64,000 nucleotides of DNA from Spirosoma arboris (GTDB lineage Bacteria; Bacteroidota; Bacteroidia; Cytophagales; Spirosomataceae): the NCBI RefSeq assembly GCF_009754945.1, contig NZ_WPIN01000009.1, forward strand, positions 327,053-391,052, in the 5' to 3' direction. Made by a program: the position numbers and the translations under genes. How positions within the stretch are numbered: position 1 is the stretch's first letter; each line of letters starts with the position of its first letter. Shown here in pieces: positions 1 to 8,646 of this stretch. The notes beneath the pieces were generated by a model. The model worked only from the letters and a program-made list of their open reading frames with translations. It had not been told where the DNA came from and did not search any database.

Positions 1-360
1 AATCTTATCTCCTACAGGCAAGGTGAGCTTGCAAGCGGAACAGCGGTGATAAGCCCTACTGGCTGGACAATTCGACTGTGGTATAACGCCGACAAGAGTG
101 GTTCACCTGGCTATCTGAATAGCGGTTCTTTTGATTTTGTGGGCAAGAGTACCACAACAATTATCCCCTCTAATGAAGCTTGCAGTTGTGCCCCATGCTA
201 CAGTAATGGTGGCTACTGTACCAGACTTCCCATTGGCTGGATATTCAATTCTGTTGTCAATGGTACATCCGTTTCTCAACCTGCCTTCTCCTTTACGGAA
301 GATGCCCAAACCTTTACGTCGATCATTGGTGGGCAGACTGTATGGCAAAAAGTTAATTGA
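1..360 (+). CDS. 3' end of an exported-looking protein (partial)
   Basis: The frame is open from the first base, so the gene begins left of the window and 119 residues are visible before TGA. A GTG at 46 is the first in-frame start candidate, but nothing marks it as the true start. The visible part is rich in Gly, Ser, Thr and aromatic residues and looks like beta-rich extracytoplasmic protein. It holds a tight cysteine group (CSCAPC followed seven residues later by another Cys), which could form disulfides. I do not recognise the family. No sorting domain or membrane segment is visible at the C-terminus. The next gene, lgt, has its own promoter-like motif, so this is probably a separate unit. 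Confidence 0.55.
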   Translation, partial: NLISYRQGELASGTAVISPTGWTIRLWYNADKSGSPGYLNSGSFDFVGKSTTTIIPSNEACSCAPCYSNGGYCTRLPIGWIFNSVVNGTSVSQPAFSFTEDAQTFTSIIGGQTVWQKVN

Positions 361-424
361 TTCTAACTGAGTGTTTGTCTTGAAGCCGAATTTCCATAGC
401 TACTGATTTCGCGGTTGCTTACGT

Positions 425-432
425 TATATTTG
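425..432 (+). promoter_or_regulatory. Bacteroidota -7 box (TANNTTTG) before lgt
   Basis: TATATTTG matches the Bacteroidota -7 consensus exactly, 48 bases before the lgt start. No good TTTG lies 19-21 bases upstream, so the -33 element is weak. Inference from motif only. Confidence 0.4.
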
Positions 433-480
433 GCGCTTGAGCGTTTCTGAATATATAGGAGATTATTCAACAGAAAAACG

Positions 481-1491
481 ATGCTTCAATACATTATCTG
501 GGATGTTGACCCCGAACTCTTTCGTATTGGCTCCTGGCCAGTGAGATGGTATGGCTTACTATTCGCTGCTGGGTTCTTGCTTGGAGCTCAGACCATGACT
601 CACATTTTCAAGACCGAAAAGAAACCCCTTTCTGATACCGACTCATTGCTAATGACAATGGTGGTTTCAACTATTGTGGGGGCCAGAATAGGGCATTTTT
701 TGTTTTATGAGCCTTACATGTTCATCCAGAATCCGTTACGAATCATAACACCCCCTTTCGAAGGATTGGCTAGTCATGGAGCTATAGGAAGCATCATTAT
801 TGGCCTTTGGCTCTATTCACGTCGTCAGTCAAGCCAGGCTAGTGGTCAAACGTTTTGGTGGGTTAGTGACCGAATATGTATTGCCATAGCTTTAGCCGGA
901 GCCTTTATTCGGTTTGGAAATCTGATGAACTCCGAAATCTTCGGAAAGCCGACTACTGTACCCTGGGCGTTCGTCTTTCTGAGAGATCATGAGTTTAGCC
1001 AGGTTCCTCGCCATCCTACTCAATTGTACGAATCCATATCCTATTTACTTCTCTTCTTCATTTTATTCTGGTACTGGCGAGCCTATCGGAATCGGTCAGC
1101 ACCGGGTACGATGGTCGGTATATTTCTAATTTGGGTATTTGGCTTCCGATTTGTCTGGGAATTTTTCAAGGAAAATCAGATGGCCTTTGAAGACAATATG
1201 CGTTTGAATATGGGTCAACTCTTGAGTATACCCGCTATTCTATTCGGTCTGATTTTACTCTTAAGAAATTTTATCAGACCTGCTTCACTAATTCCAATTG
1301 CCTTAGTTATTCAGTCATCGAGTCTTTGTTGTCAGTGCGATTATAAATCAGCCCTGCCAGTTTCTGAGCAAGCCCAGTCTGGCAGATGTGAAGAATTAAT
1401 TTCTGACAAAAAGCCTCTCAAAATCAGATATTTCCAAAACCGTATAACGAGGGCAAAAAACTCAATTTCTAAATTGAGTTCATTAACCTGA
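481..1491 (+). CDS. lgt: Prolipoprotein diacylglyceryl transferase (Lgt)
   Basis: Integral inner-membrane enzyme that moves diacylglycerol from phosphatidylglycerol to the lipobox cysteine of prolipoproteins, the first step of lipoprotein maturation. Several hydrophobic segments are visible. The family signature is present as RFGNLMNSEIFG at residues 144-155, giving the conserved Arg, Asn and Glu, with HG at 99-100 and the HPTQLYES motif at 178-185. At 336 residues it is longer than the usual 270-290. The excess is a C-terminal tail of about 55 residues after the last hydrophobic segment, with a CCQC cluster. The ATG at 481 is preceded by an AGGAGA-like stretch. Several lipobox proteins in this window (28530, 26311, 44368) are expected substrates. 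Confidence 0.93.
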   Translation: MLQYIIWDVDPELFRIGSWPVRWYGLLFAAGFLLGAQTMTHIFKTEKKPLSDTDSLLMTMVVSTIVGARIGHFLFYEPYMFIQNPLRIITPPFEGLASHGAIGSIIIGLWLYSRRQSSQASGQTFWWVSDRICIAIALAGAFIRFGNLMNSEIFGKPTTVPWAFVFLRDHEFSQVPRHPTQLYESISYLLLFFILFWYWRAYRNRSAPGTMVGIFLIWVFGFRFVWEFFKENQMAFEDNMRLNMGQLLSIPAILFGLILLLRNFIRPASLIPIALVIQSSSLCCQCDYKSALPVSEQAQSGRCEELISDKKPLKIRYFQNRITRAKNSISKLSSLT

Positions 1492-1650
1492 AATTAGCTG
1501 TATAGCATCGTTTTGCAAACAGAAATTGACTACGACCTAGGTTTATCTCGGATAACAACCTTTTGAGTGAAGTTCTGTATTGTTCCCATTCGTAAAATAT
1601 TAGTAAAAGGACGGTGGTTTTTTGGTCTTAGTAAATGGATTAGTAAACGA

Positions 1651-1683
1651 AAAACCCCCAATACGCGCTGTATAGGGGGTTTT
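1651..1683 (-). terminator. Hairpin terminator after tRNA-Arg
   Basis: AAAACCCCC and GGGGGTTTT form a 9-bp stem around a 15-base loop, just downstream of the tRNA on the minus strand. The stem is symmetric, so it could also serve the end of lgt. Confidence 0.6.
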
Positions 1684-1694
1684 CTCCTGTTTCG

Positions 1695-1766
1695 TAGTCC
1701 CGACGGGAATCGAACCCGTATCAAGCGTTTAGGAAACGCTTATTCTATCCGTTGAACTACAGGACC
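1695..1766 (-). tRNA. tRNA-Arg (anticodon CCU)
   Basis: Read on the minus strand, the cloverleaf is complete. A 7-bp acceptor stem (GGTCCTG with CGGGACT, two G-U pairs), a D arm, an anticodon stem AGCGT/ACGCT around loop TTCCTAA, and a T arm ACGGG-TTCGATT-CCCGT are all present. The anticodon CCT reads AGG arginine codons. The discriminator base is A and the 3' CCA is not encoded. It lies downstream of hflX on the same strand, separated by a hairpin, and is followed by its own terminator-like stem. Confidence 0.93.
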
Positions 1767-1773
1767 AAAAAAG

Positions 1774-1795
1774 GAGCGGCCAGCATTGACCGCTC
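1774..1795 (-). terminator. hflX terminator
   Basis: On the minus strand GAGCGG and CCGCTC pair around a 10-base loop and are followed by a run of T. It lies between the hflX stop and the tRNA. Confidence 0.6.
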
Positions 1796-1821
1796 ATAAA
1801 TACAAAATTGTCAAAAATCTA

Positions 1822-3099
1822 TCAGCCTGCCAAACCGTCGCCGTATTCCGCTGATTCAGTGAGGGGAACGTGCAACCAGTTCGGATAAATCTGATAATGA
1901 CGCTCCTTTACCAAATCGTAGAGTAATTCGCGAAGTTCGCCTATGTTCTCACCGGTTTCCGCAGAAATAAAGGCAACATAGTCCGCTTTTTGAGTCAAAT
2001 AGGTTTTCTTCAGGTATTCCAGCGCAGTTTTTCGACGCACAGCTATCGGAACGATAACTTCTTCGTGGGAGTCGGTAAATTCCTCATCATCAGACGAATT
2101 TAATGACTCTGTCCATTCATCTTTTGGAACAAAACGGTCCATTTTGTTGAAGACCAGCACCATTGGTTTATCAGCCGCTTTAATGTCGGCCAGTGTAGCG
2201 TTGACGACTTCAATCTGCTCTTCAAAATTCGGGTGCGAGACATCAACTACGTGAACCAGAATATCCGCTTCACGTACTTCATCGAGTGTGGACTTGAACG
2301 ACTCGATCAGCATCGTTGGCAGTTTACGGATAAAACCAACCGTATCAGTCAATAGAAACGGAATATTGCCCAACGTCACTTTTCGTACGGTCGAATCTAC
2401 CGTGGCGAAGAGTTTGTTTTCGGCAAATACGTCGGTTTTGGCCATCGTCCGCATCAGCGTTGATTTGCCCACGTTGGTATAACCAACCAAAGCTACGCGT
2501 ACTAAGCGATCACGCTCTTTCCGGCGTGTCTGGCTCTGTTTGTCAATTTTGGCCAGTTTCTCTTTCAGAAACGCAATTCGGTCTTTCACGATCCGACGGT
2601 CGGTTTCGAGCTCTTTCTCTCCTGGTCCTCGCATCCCCACGCCCCCTTTCTGGCTGGTTAAGTGGCTCCACATGCGGGTCAGGCGAGGATACATGTACTG
2701 ATATTGAGCCAGCTCGACCTGAACACGCGATTGAGCCGTTTGGGCCCGCATCGAGAAAATATTCAGGATGAGCAAACTGCGGTCAAGTACCTTAATATCT
2801 TTAAAGCTCGCTTCCAGGTTTCGCACCTGAGAAGGGGTCAGATCATCATCAAAAATGATAGAATCAACCGGATTGTCGAGAATGAACATCTGGATTTCCT
2901 CCAATTTGCCCTTCCCAACAAACGTGCGATTATCAGGATGGTCAAGTTTTTGGGTAAACGATTTGATAGTTTTAACACCCGACGTTTCGGCCAGAAACGC
3001 TAATTCATCAAGATATTCTTTGGTTTGGTCGGCGGTTTGCTTTTGCGTAATCAGCGCGACCAACACAGCGGTTTCGGGTGGTTTTGTGTTGTCGATCAT
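1822..3099 (-). CDS. hflX: Ribosome-associated GTPase HflX
   Basis: Cytoplasmic translational GTPase; family members bind the 50S subunit and can split stalled or stressed 70S ribosomes. The HflX N-terminal domain (about 10-110) is followed by the Gly-rich linker GGVGMRGPGEKELETDRR (152-169) and a coiled linker. The GTPase domain shows the P-loop GYTNVGKST at 206-214, DTVGF at 252-256, NKMD at 318-321 and an ISAET motif near 379. An acidic insert of about 25 residues follows NKMD. Length (425) is normal. The ATG fits the start of the conserved domain. A (ACAGGATNN)3 hairpin lies upstream, next to the MATE gene stop. Confidence 0.95.
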   Translation of the reverse strand: MIDNTKPPETAVLVALITQKQTADQTKEYLDELAFLAETSGVKTIKSFTQKLDHPDNRTFVGKGKLEEIQMFILDNPVDSIIFDDDLTPSQVRNLEASFKDIKVLDRSLLILNIFSMRAQTAQSRVQVELAQYQYMYPRLTRMWSHLTSQKGGVGMRGPGEKELETDRRIVKDRIAFLKEKLAKIDKQSQTRRKERDRLVRVALVGYTNVGKSTLMRTMAKTDVFAENKLFATVDSTVRKVTLGNIPFLLTDTVGFIRKLPTMLIESFKSTLDEVREADILVHVVDVSHPNFEEQIEVVNATLADIKAADKPMVLVFNKMDRFVPKDEWTESLNSSDDEEFTDSHEEVIVPIAVRRKTALEYLKKTYLTQKADYVAFISAETGENIGELRELLYDLVKERHYQIYPNWLHVPLTESAEYGDGLAG

Positions 3100-3251
3100 G
3101 TAAATTTCTAGAGGTGATTAGGCAGTTATAGCGTACAAACAAAGCATTTAATCCTTGTAAAAAGCTATAAGCCTGTTAATTATAACGGACCCTATTCGGT
3201 AAAAGTTTCGGCAGTAAATCTGCTGAAACGGGCATAAGACAGGTTTGCTTT

Positions 3252-3330
3252 TTTTGACAGGATTTACAGGATGAACAGGATTATTTGCTCAAGTTATCAA
3301 TCCTGTTTTATCCTGTAAATCCTGTCAAAA
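3252..3330. repeat. Inverted repeat, (ACAGGATNN)3 family, copy 1
   Basis: Two arms of about 31 bases (3252-3282 and 3299-3330) pair with one short irregularity. Each arm is three tandem copies of a 9-base word, ACAGGATNN, led by TTTTG. The hairpin ends one base before the MATE stop codon, where it could act as terminator. Copies 2 and 3 are at 5004 and 21528. Confidence 0.85.
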
Positions 3331-3331
3331 A

Positions 3332-4717
3332 CTATACCTGAACGGTTTTCCAGCGTCCCCGCCGGAAAATCCAGACGGCTATACCGGCCAGTAACGTTTC
3401 ACTGATAGCCACAGACCAGAATACGCCCGGAGGTCCCCAGTTTAGCAAGTGAGCCAGTGTATAGGCTAGTGGTATTTCAACCACCCAAAAGCATACAATG
3501 TTAATAAGTGTGGGCGTTCGGGTATCGCCTGCACCATTGAGTGCCTGGCTAAGCACCATACCGTATGCCATAAACAGATAACCCAGACAAAAGACTCGAA
3601 GGCATTCGACCGCAATTTCGACAACGCGAACGTTGTGATCGAACAAACCGACGATTGGGGCGGCTCCCAGGTAGAATCCGACGCCAACCGTGGCTAAAAA
3701 GAGCATGTTGCAGAAAGCCGCCCGCCAGGCGGAGGTTTCGGCACGTTCGGGCTGACCAGCCCCTAAATTCTGCCCAACCAGCGTAGCAGCCGCATTGGCC
3801 ATTCCCCACGAAGGCAGAATTGTGAACACAATAATGCGGATGGCGATCGTATAACCTGCCACCACATCGCTACCAAAAGTGGACAGAATTCGGGTCAGAA
3901 ATATCCAGCTGGCAGAACCGACCAGAAACTGGCTGGTGCCCCCAATGGCTAAACTGAGAAGGTTGCGAATAATACCCGCATCAGGCGATACATCGGATCG
4001 GAGTACCTGGATAACACCTTTTACCCGCGTCAGGGCATAAAGCTGATAGAATACACCCATTGTCCGACCAATGGTAGTGGCTACGGCAGAGCCCATCACG
4101 CCCAGTTCAGGAAATGGACCTATTCCGAAAATAAGCACCGGACACAGGACGATATTCACCCCGTTGGCCAGCCACAGCGACCGCATGGCTACCGACGCAT
4201 CGCCCGAACCACGCAAACAACCACTCAGCGTATAGAGCAGCATGATGGCAGGTGCACTGGCGAAAATCATCCGAGTGAACCCGGCGCCATTGGCAATGAG
4301 TTTTGCATCTCCACCCATTAAGCGCAGTATATCTTCGGCAAACACGAAACCAGCCAGGCCCATCACTAGCCCCAGCCCAACAGATACCAGAATTACCTGT
4401 CCGACAGCGTTGCCTGCCCCGCGCTGATTATTTTCGCCAACCCGACGGGATACCAACGCAGTAGCGGCTGTACTCAGGCCAATCGCAATGGAATACACCA
4501 GCGTGAGCACCGACTCGGTCAGTCCGACGGTGGCAATGGCTTCTGTACCGATTTTGGCCACGAAAAAAACATCGACGACCGCAAAAAGCGATTCCATCAC
4601 CATCTCCAGAATCATCGGAACCGATAGCAGAAAAATGGCCCGGTTAATACTACCGGACGTAAAATTGGTTTCCGAACCACGCAGTGCGGCCAGGAATAAC
4701 CGAAAAAATTTGGTCAT
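3332..4717 (-). CDS. MATE family multidrug/Na+ exporter
   Basis: Polytopic inner-membrane secondary transporter that exports cationic or other small molecules against H+ or Na+. The 461 residues are mostly hydrophobic helices in two similar halves, as expected of the 12-helix MATE fold. The start of the conserved region (GSINRAIFLLSVPMILEMVMESLF, split here as NRAIFLL..PMILEMVMESLF) is typical of the NorM/DinF-like group, including the Pro in helix 1. The substrate cannot be predicted. A well-formed promoter lies about 190 bases upstream, leaving an unusually long leader. The stop codon abuts an inverted repeat. Confidence 0.9.
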   Translation of the reverse strand: MTKFFRLFLAALRGSETNFTSGSINRAIFLLSVPMILEMVMESLFAVVDVFFVAKIGTEAIATVGLTESVLTLVYSIAIGLSTAATALVSRRVGENNQRGAGNAVGQVILVSVGLGLVMGLAGFVFAEDILRLMGGDAKLIANGAGFTRMIFASAPAIMLLYTLSGCLRGSGDASVAMRSLWLANGVNIVLCPVLIFGIGPFPELGVMGSAVATTIGRTMGVFYQLYALTRVKGVIQVLRSDVSPDAGIIRNLLSLAIGGTSQFLVGSASWIFLTRILSTFGSDVVAGYTIAIRIIVFTILPSWGMANAAATLVGQNLGAGQPERAETSAWRAAFCNMLFLATVGVGFYLGAAPIVGLFDHNVRVVEIAVECLRVFCLGYLFMAYGMVLSQALNGAGDTRTPTLINIVCFWVVEIPLAYTLAHLLNWGPPGVFWSVAISETLLAGIAVWIFRRGRWKTVQV

Positions 4718-4906
4718 TGGAACAAAAAGATATGTCGAAGCCTAATGGGCTACTGACAGCATGTGAATGATCTGGAAAATGAAAATGGCCACCTATGCAG
4801 AAGCGGGCGGCAGTAATCGGAAGAAGAAATAAAAAACCACGTGGGTTTTTAAGCGAGGAACTTCATGGGCGTTGACAAACCGACCTGGCGGTTGCAGTTA
4901 AGGCTG

Positions 4907-4939
4907 CAAAACTACAATTTTCTTTTTCAGAAAACCAAA
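4907..4939 (-). promoter_or_regulatory. Promoter for the MATE gene
   Basis: On the minus strand TTTG (4936-4939), 21 bases, then TAGTTTTG (4907-4914). Both boxes match the Bacteroidota consensus exactly, with allowed spacing. The predicted transcript start is about 180 bases before the ATG. Confidence 0.55.
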
Positions 4940-5003
4940 TTCGATTGAGTGAACGGTCATTTTTGTGCTGGACAGAGGTGATCTCCAATGAGATAATAAC
5001 AAA

Positions 5004-5080
5004 TTTTCGACAGGATTAACAGGATAAAACAGGATTTGAAATCTAGAAATCCTGTTTTATCCTGTTAATCCTGTCGAAAA
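5004..5080. repeat. Inverted repeat, (ACAGGATNN)3 family, copy 2
   Basis: The two 34-base arms (5004-5037 and 5047-5080) are perfect complements with a 9-base loop. Each arm contains three ACAGGAT words at 9-base spacing. It lies between the 5' ends of two divergent genes, so it cannot be only a terminator. Confidence 0.9.
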
Positions 5081-5110
5081 ACAAACTTGCCCGATACCTG
5101 TTAAGAAAGT

Positions 5111-5890
5111 ATGCCTACGTCACCATTCTATCTAGACAATCTTGCTGAATTTCTGCACAATGAACTGACGGCTGATCGCTATTCAGACGCCGAACGGGGT
5201 GGTATCTATTATCCATCTAAACGACCCATCAGGCGGATTGGATTGGCGCTGGAGCCGTTTCCTAAGTTAGCTGATTGGATCAGTGAAACGCAGATTGATG
5301 CGCTTTGGCTACACCGTCCCTGGCAACTCGACCTCGCGAATCTCCCATCCGATATAGGAATTTTAACGCATCATTTGCCCTTTGATGAAACGCTAACAAT
5401 GGGGTATAACCCCCGAATGGCGAAGGAAATGGGAGCTGTTGGGGAATTGGTGCCACTTGGTTATAAACAGGATATCATTGGGCCAGGTAAAACGCTACCA
5501 CAACGACCTATCGGGATGCTTATGGAGATTACTCCAAGAGAATTTGATCAATGTCTCACGGCTATCAAAAATCTATTTGGGGGCTACGACCGGGCCGAAG
5601 CCGGGCATGGTTCTGGGGCATGGCAACCCGATAGTTGTCGAATTGCAGTGGTTGGCGCCATGACTGATGCGCTTGTTCGGGAGGCTGCTAGCAAAGGGGC
5701 AACTATGTATATAACAGGTACCTATCGTAAGCCAGGTCAGCAGGCCATAGATGCTACAGGCAGCGCTTTTATTGCCGTTGGGCATCGCCGGAGCGAGGTT
5801 TGGGGGCTACGCACCTTGGCCGACTTGCTTCGGGAACAATATTCCGTCGAGTGCATCATTCACGAACCGACGATTCTTAGTAAGTTATAA
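5111..5890 (+). CDS. NIF3-like dinuclear-metal-centre protein
   Basis: Cytoplasmic protein of the NIF3/YbgI (DUF34) family, whose members bind two metal ions and whose biological role is not settled. Candidate metal ligands are visible: THH with FDE at residues 86-93 and, near the C-terminus, GHRRSE (His225, Glu229), which corresponds to the family's terminal HxxxE motif. At 259 residues it is the short form without the PII-like insert. It is somewhat divergent: the usual N-terminal HHP-like site is LWLHRP here. It stands alone between an inverted repeat upstream and a second one downstream. Confidence 0.7.
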   Translation: MPTSPFYLDNLAEFLHNELTADRYSDAERGGIYYPSKRPIRRIGLALEPFPKLADWISETQIDALWLHRPWQLDLANLPSDIGILTHHLPFDETLTMGYNPRMAKEMGAVGELVPLGYKQDIIGPGKTLPQRPIGMLMEITPREFDQCLTAIKNLFGGYDRAEAGHGSGAWQPDSCRIAVVGAMTDALVREAASKGATMYITGTYRKPGQQAIDATGSAFIAVGHRRSEVWGLRTLADLLREQYSVECIIHEPTILSKL

Positions 5891-5926
5891 TTCGTTAGAA
5901 GTAAGTAGAATTGAATCATTTGCATT

Positions 5927-6006
5927 TTGTGTGACCCCGATGGGGTCAAATGTTTATAGTAATCTTGGCTCTTCTATAAACATCTGACCCCATCGGAGTC
6001 ACACAA
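5927..6006. terminator. Long inverted repeat between convergent genes
   Basis: Two 33-base arms (5927-5959 and 5974-6006) pair with two mismatches around a 14-base loop. The arms contain TGACCCCATCGG-like sequence, unlike other hairpins here. It sits between the convergent NIF3-like and aldo/keto reductase genes, so a bidirectional terminator role is likely. Confidence 0.7.
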
Positions 6007-6052
6007 TGGGTAATTTGATTTTATGATTCTTAATTAATTGATTATTAGTAAT

Positions 6053-6871
6053 TTATGAAATCTCGCGCGGGTCTTCGGCTATACGGGTATTGTCATAAAA
6101 TGTGTCCATCAGAGCCATATCTTCGTCAGAAATAGTGAAATCCCAGACGTCGAAATTTTCCTGAATACGTTCACGCTTCACCGACTTCGGAATGGTGACG
6201 ACTCCGTGTTGCAACGACCATCGAATTAGAATCTGGTAAGTGCTTTTGCCGTACTTTTCTGCCAATGCAACCAGTTTGGGATCGTTATTTTTCTCCCCCC
6301 GTACTAAAGGCGCATAGCCTTCGGATTGGATATTCTTCTCCCGGCAATAGTCCAGCACTTCGGGCAGATAGCTGTATGGACTTAGCTCAAACTGGTTTAC
6401 GGCGGGCGTTATGTGAGCCTCTGTCAGGAGATCATCCAGGTGGGCGGGGTAATGATTAGAGACACCTATGGCGCGGGCACGACCGCTTGAGTAGATTTTT
6501 TCGAGCGCTCTCCAGGTTTCGTGTCGATGTTCTTTTATAGGCCAATGAATAAGATATAAATCGACGACATCGAGCCCGAGCCGTTCCAGACTTCGGTTAA
6601 ATGCCCGTAGGGTTCGAGTGTAGCCCTGATCGTCGTTCCAGACTTTGGTGGTAATGAAAATATCGCTTCGGGGAATTCCGCTGGCTCTAATGGCATTGGC
6701 TACTTCACGTTCATTGCCGTAAGCGGCTGCGGTATCAATTAATCGGCAACCCATTTCGAGCGCCCATTCAATGGCCTGCTGTACTTCATTGACCTGACTT
6801 GGCGCGTATACACCAAGACCTAGCAGAGGCATTTCGACACCATTATTAAGCGTAGTAGAGGGTATAGTCAT
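6053..6871 (-). CDS. Aldo/keto reductase (AKR5-like)
   Basis: NADPH-dependent cytoplasmic reductase of aldehydes and ketones with a TIM-barrel fold. The catalytic tetrad is intact: Asp46, Tyr51, Lys76 and His109 in the motifs IDTAAAYGNE, TTKVW and LIHWP. The C-terminal motif IPKSVKRERIQEN is the family's NADP 2'-phosphate site. At 272 residues the length is normal for 2,5-diketo-gluconate/methylglyoxal reductase-like members. The substrate cannot be assigned. It is transcribed away from the neighbouring Wzi-like gene. Confidence 0.9.
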   Translation of the reverse strand: MTIPSTTLNNGVEMPLLGLGVYAPSQVNEVQQAIEWALEMGCRLIDTAAAYGNEREVANAIRASGIPRSDIFITTKVWNDDQGYTRTLRAFNRSLERLGLDVVDLYLIHWPIKEHRHETWRALEKIYSSGRARAIGVSNHYPAHLDDLLTEAHITPAVNQFELSPYSYLPEVLDYCREKNIQSEGYAPLVRGEKNNDPKLVALAEKYGKSTYQILIRWSLQHGVVTIPKSVKRERIQENFDVWDFTISDEDMALMDTFYDNTRIAEDPREIS

Positions 6872-7011
6872 TCGGTGAAGACAAGTTTCATATATTAAAT
6901 CAAAATCAGGACAAGATGTTTTAAAATACTAACAATAAAGTGCGTGAGGTCAATTATCCGTTCTGCCGTATGTTTACGGGTAGATACGCTTCCTCCTTTG
7001 TTTATCGAATT

Positions 7012-8514
7012 ATGCGGATACTTTACCTGATTACAGGCCTTCTCTTTTTGAACGTGCTGGTGGGTCAAACTCAATCGATCCCGGCTGCGGGCACGGTTCG
7101 ATATTCGGTTGAACTAGGTGGAATGGCGACATCGGACCCGCAAAATCCATTCTGGCTGCGAGCTAATCAATATAACACTGTGCCGCTGCGAGGATCGTTC
7201 GGAACAATTCGATTGGGTATTCAGCGCGATTACAAACCTCGACCCGATTCGATTCCGAAACGCAAATCCCGTTTCGACTGGGGCTTTGGGGTTTATGGAG
7301 TTGCTAATGTTGGTCCTACGTCCACATCCGATAATCCAGCCGTTTTGCTACCCGATGCGTATGTAAAAATCCGGTTTGGCATACTGGAACTCTATGGGGG
7401 TAATCGACGCGAAGTGGCCGGCCTGGGCGATACACTGTTGACTTCGGGCTTCGTGGCCTGGTCGGGTAATGCGATGCCATTTCCGAAAATACAACTGCAC
7501 ACGCCCGATTATGTGCCGATTGGATTCACGAAAAAACTGCTTTCTTTTCGGGTTGGTTATGCGCATGGGTGGTTTGCTGACTCCTACATTCAGGGAAGTT
7601 ATCTGCATCAAAAATATTTGTATGGCCGAATCGGAAAACCAACCTGGCGATTCCAGTTTTATGCTGGCTTAAATCATCAGGTTCAGTGGGGTGGGCACGC
7701 CGATTACCTGCTTGCGAGACCAGATTTGGCCATAAATGGGAACCTGCCCACTTCTTTTCAGGACTATCTGTCAATTATCACGGGTCGGTATCCTGATGCG
7801 CTGGAAAACGACCGATTTACAACATTCGATGGGACCAACCGCGTAGGTAATCATGTCGGAAATTATGATGTGGCGCTGGAATGGAAAGGAGATAGGTCTA
7901 ATTGGCTGTTATACCATCAGCACATGTACGACGATGCATCTGGACTGGCTTTGCAAAATGTACCGGATGGATTAACAGGACTACGTTTCCTGAATCAGGC
8001 TACGACAAACACGCGTTTCCGGTTTCGGCGTATCTTACTCGAATGGCTAAGTACTACGGATCAGAGCGGACCAACGTTTGACCCGACAGCTCGCTACCAG
8101 GGTGCCGACAATTACTTTAACAACAGCCAGTACCCTGAAGGTTGGTCATATCGAGGACGCACGATTGGTACCCCGTTTATTATGCCCCGAGGGGATTTAG
8201 CGCCATCGGTAGGCAATGAGTATGCCGGGAATGGCTATTATCCAAATAACCGGGTTGTTGCCTGGTACCTGGGGACGACAAGTACTTTCCAGCGTGGGCC
8301 AACCGTAACAACCCGAATTTCCTACAGCCGAAATTTTGGATCATACAAACAACCTTATCCACAAGTATTTCATCAGTTATCCACACTTATAACAGCTCAG
8401 TGGCCTATTCGTACCGGGTCCGGTCTGGCGTTAACAACTACATTGGCGCTTGATCGGGGTGAGTTAATGCCCAATTCCTTTGGTGGTTATATGAGTTTGA
8501 AGAAGATCTGGTAA
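7012..8514 (+). CDS. Capsule assembly Wzi-like outer-membrane protein
   Basis: Predicted outer-membrane beta-barrel related to Wzi, which in Gram-negative bacteria helps hold capsular polysaccharide at the surface. An N-terminal signal peptide is seen if translation starts at ATG 7012 (MRILYLITGLLFL, cleavage after VGQTQS). The alternative GTG at 6940 would add 24 residues before the signal, which is less likely. The mature part shows family features: an N-terminal NPFWLRANQY segment, alternating amphipathic beta strands, and conserved LLEWLSTTDQSG-like motifs. It ends at LKKIW, an aromatic terminal residue typical of outer-membrane proteins. No capsule genes adjoin it. The function is inferred from similarity. 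Confidence 0.75.
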   Translation: MRILYLITGLLFLNVLVGQTQSIPAAGTVRYSVELGGMATSDPQNPFWLRANQYNTVPLRGSFGTIRLGIQRDYKPRPDSIPKRKSRFDWGFGVYGVANVGPTSTSDNPAVLLPDAYVKIRFGILELYGGNRREVAGLGDTLLTSGFVAWSGNAMPFPKIQLHTPDYVPIGFTKKLLSFRVGYAHGWFADSYIQGSYLHQKYLYGRIGKPTWRFQFYAGLNHQVQWGGHADYLLARPDLAINGNLPTSFQDYLSIITGRYPDALENDRFTTFDGTNRVGNHVGNYDVALEWKGDRSNWLLYHQHMYDDASGLALQNVPDGLTGLRFLNQATTNTRFRFRRILLEWLSTTDQSGPTFDPTARYQGADNYFNNSQYPEGWSYRGRTIGTPFIMPRGDLAPSVGNEYAGNGYYPNNRVVAWYLGTTSTFQRGPTVTTRISYSRNFGSYKQPYPQVFHQLSTLITAQWPIRTGSGLALTTTLALDRGELMPNSFGGYMSLKKIW

Positions 8515-8646
8515 TTAGATTTTTAATGACTTTTTAATTTATAGATAAAAATTTTAATCTCTTTTTAATCTTTTTAAATCCATTTGCCGCGTATTGACGT
8601 ATGTCAGGTGTAATTGCTTTTCTGATTTACTCTGAACGACTTTTCT

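Larger units (their letters stand above)
4718..5110. other. Divergent intergenic region, MATE / NIF3-like
   Basis: No gene is seen. The region holds the MATE promoter (4907-4939), an imperfect small hairpin around CCACGTGG near 4833-4853 in the MATE leader, and the second (ACAGGATNN)3 inverted repeat (5004-5080) before the NIF3-like gene. Confidence 0.6.

Noticed and set aside
2460..3003. Frames opposite hflX
   Set aside because: They are antisense to an intact conserved gene and match no protein pattern.
3252..5080. MATE gene as a composite mobile element bounded by the two (ACAGGATNN)3 hairpins
   Set aside because: The hairpins flank the gene, but a third copy at 21528 stands alone, and no recombinase or target duplication is present.
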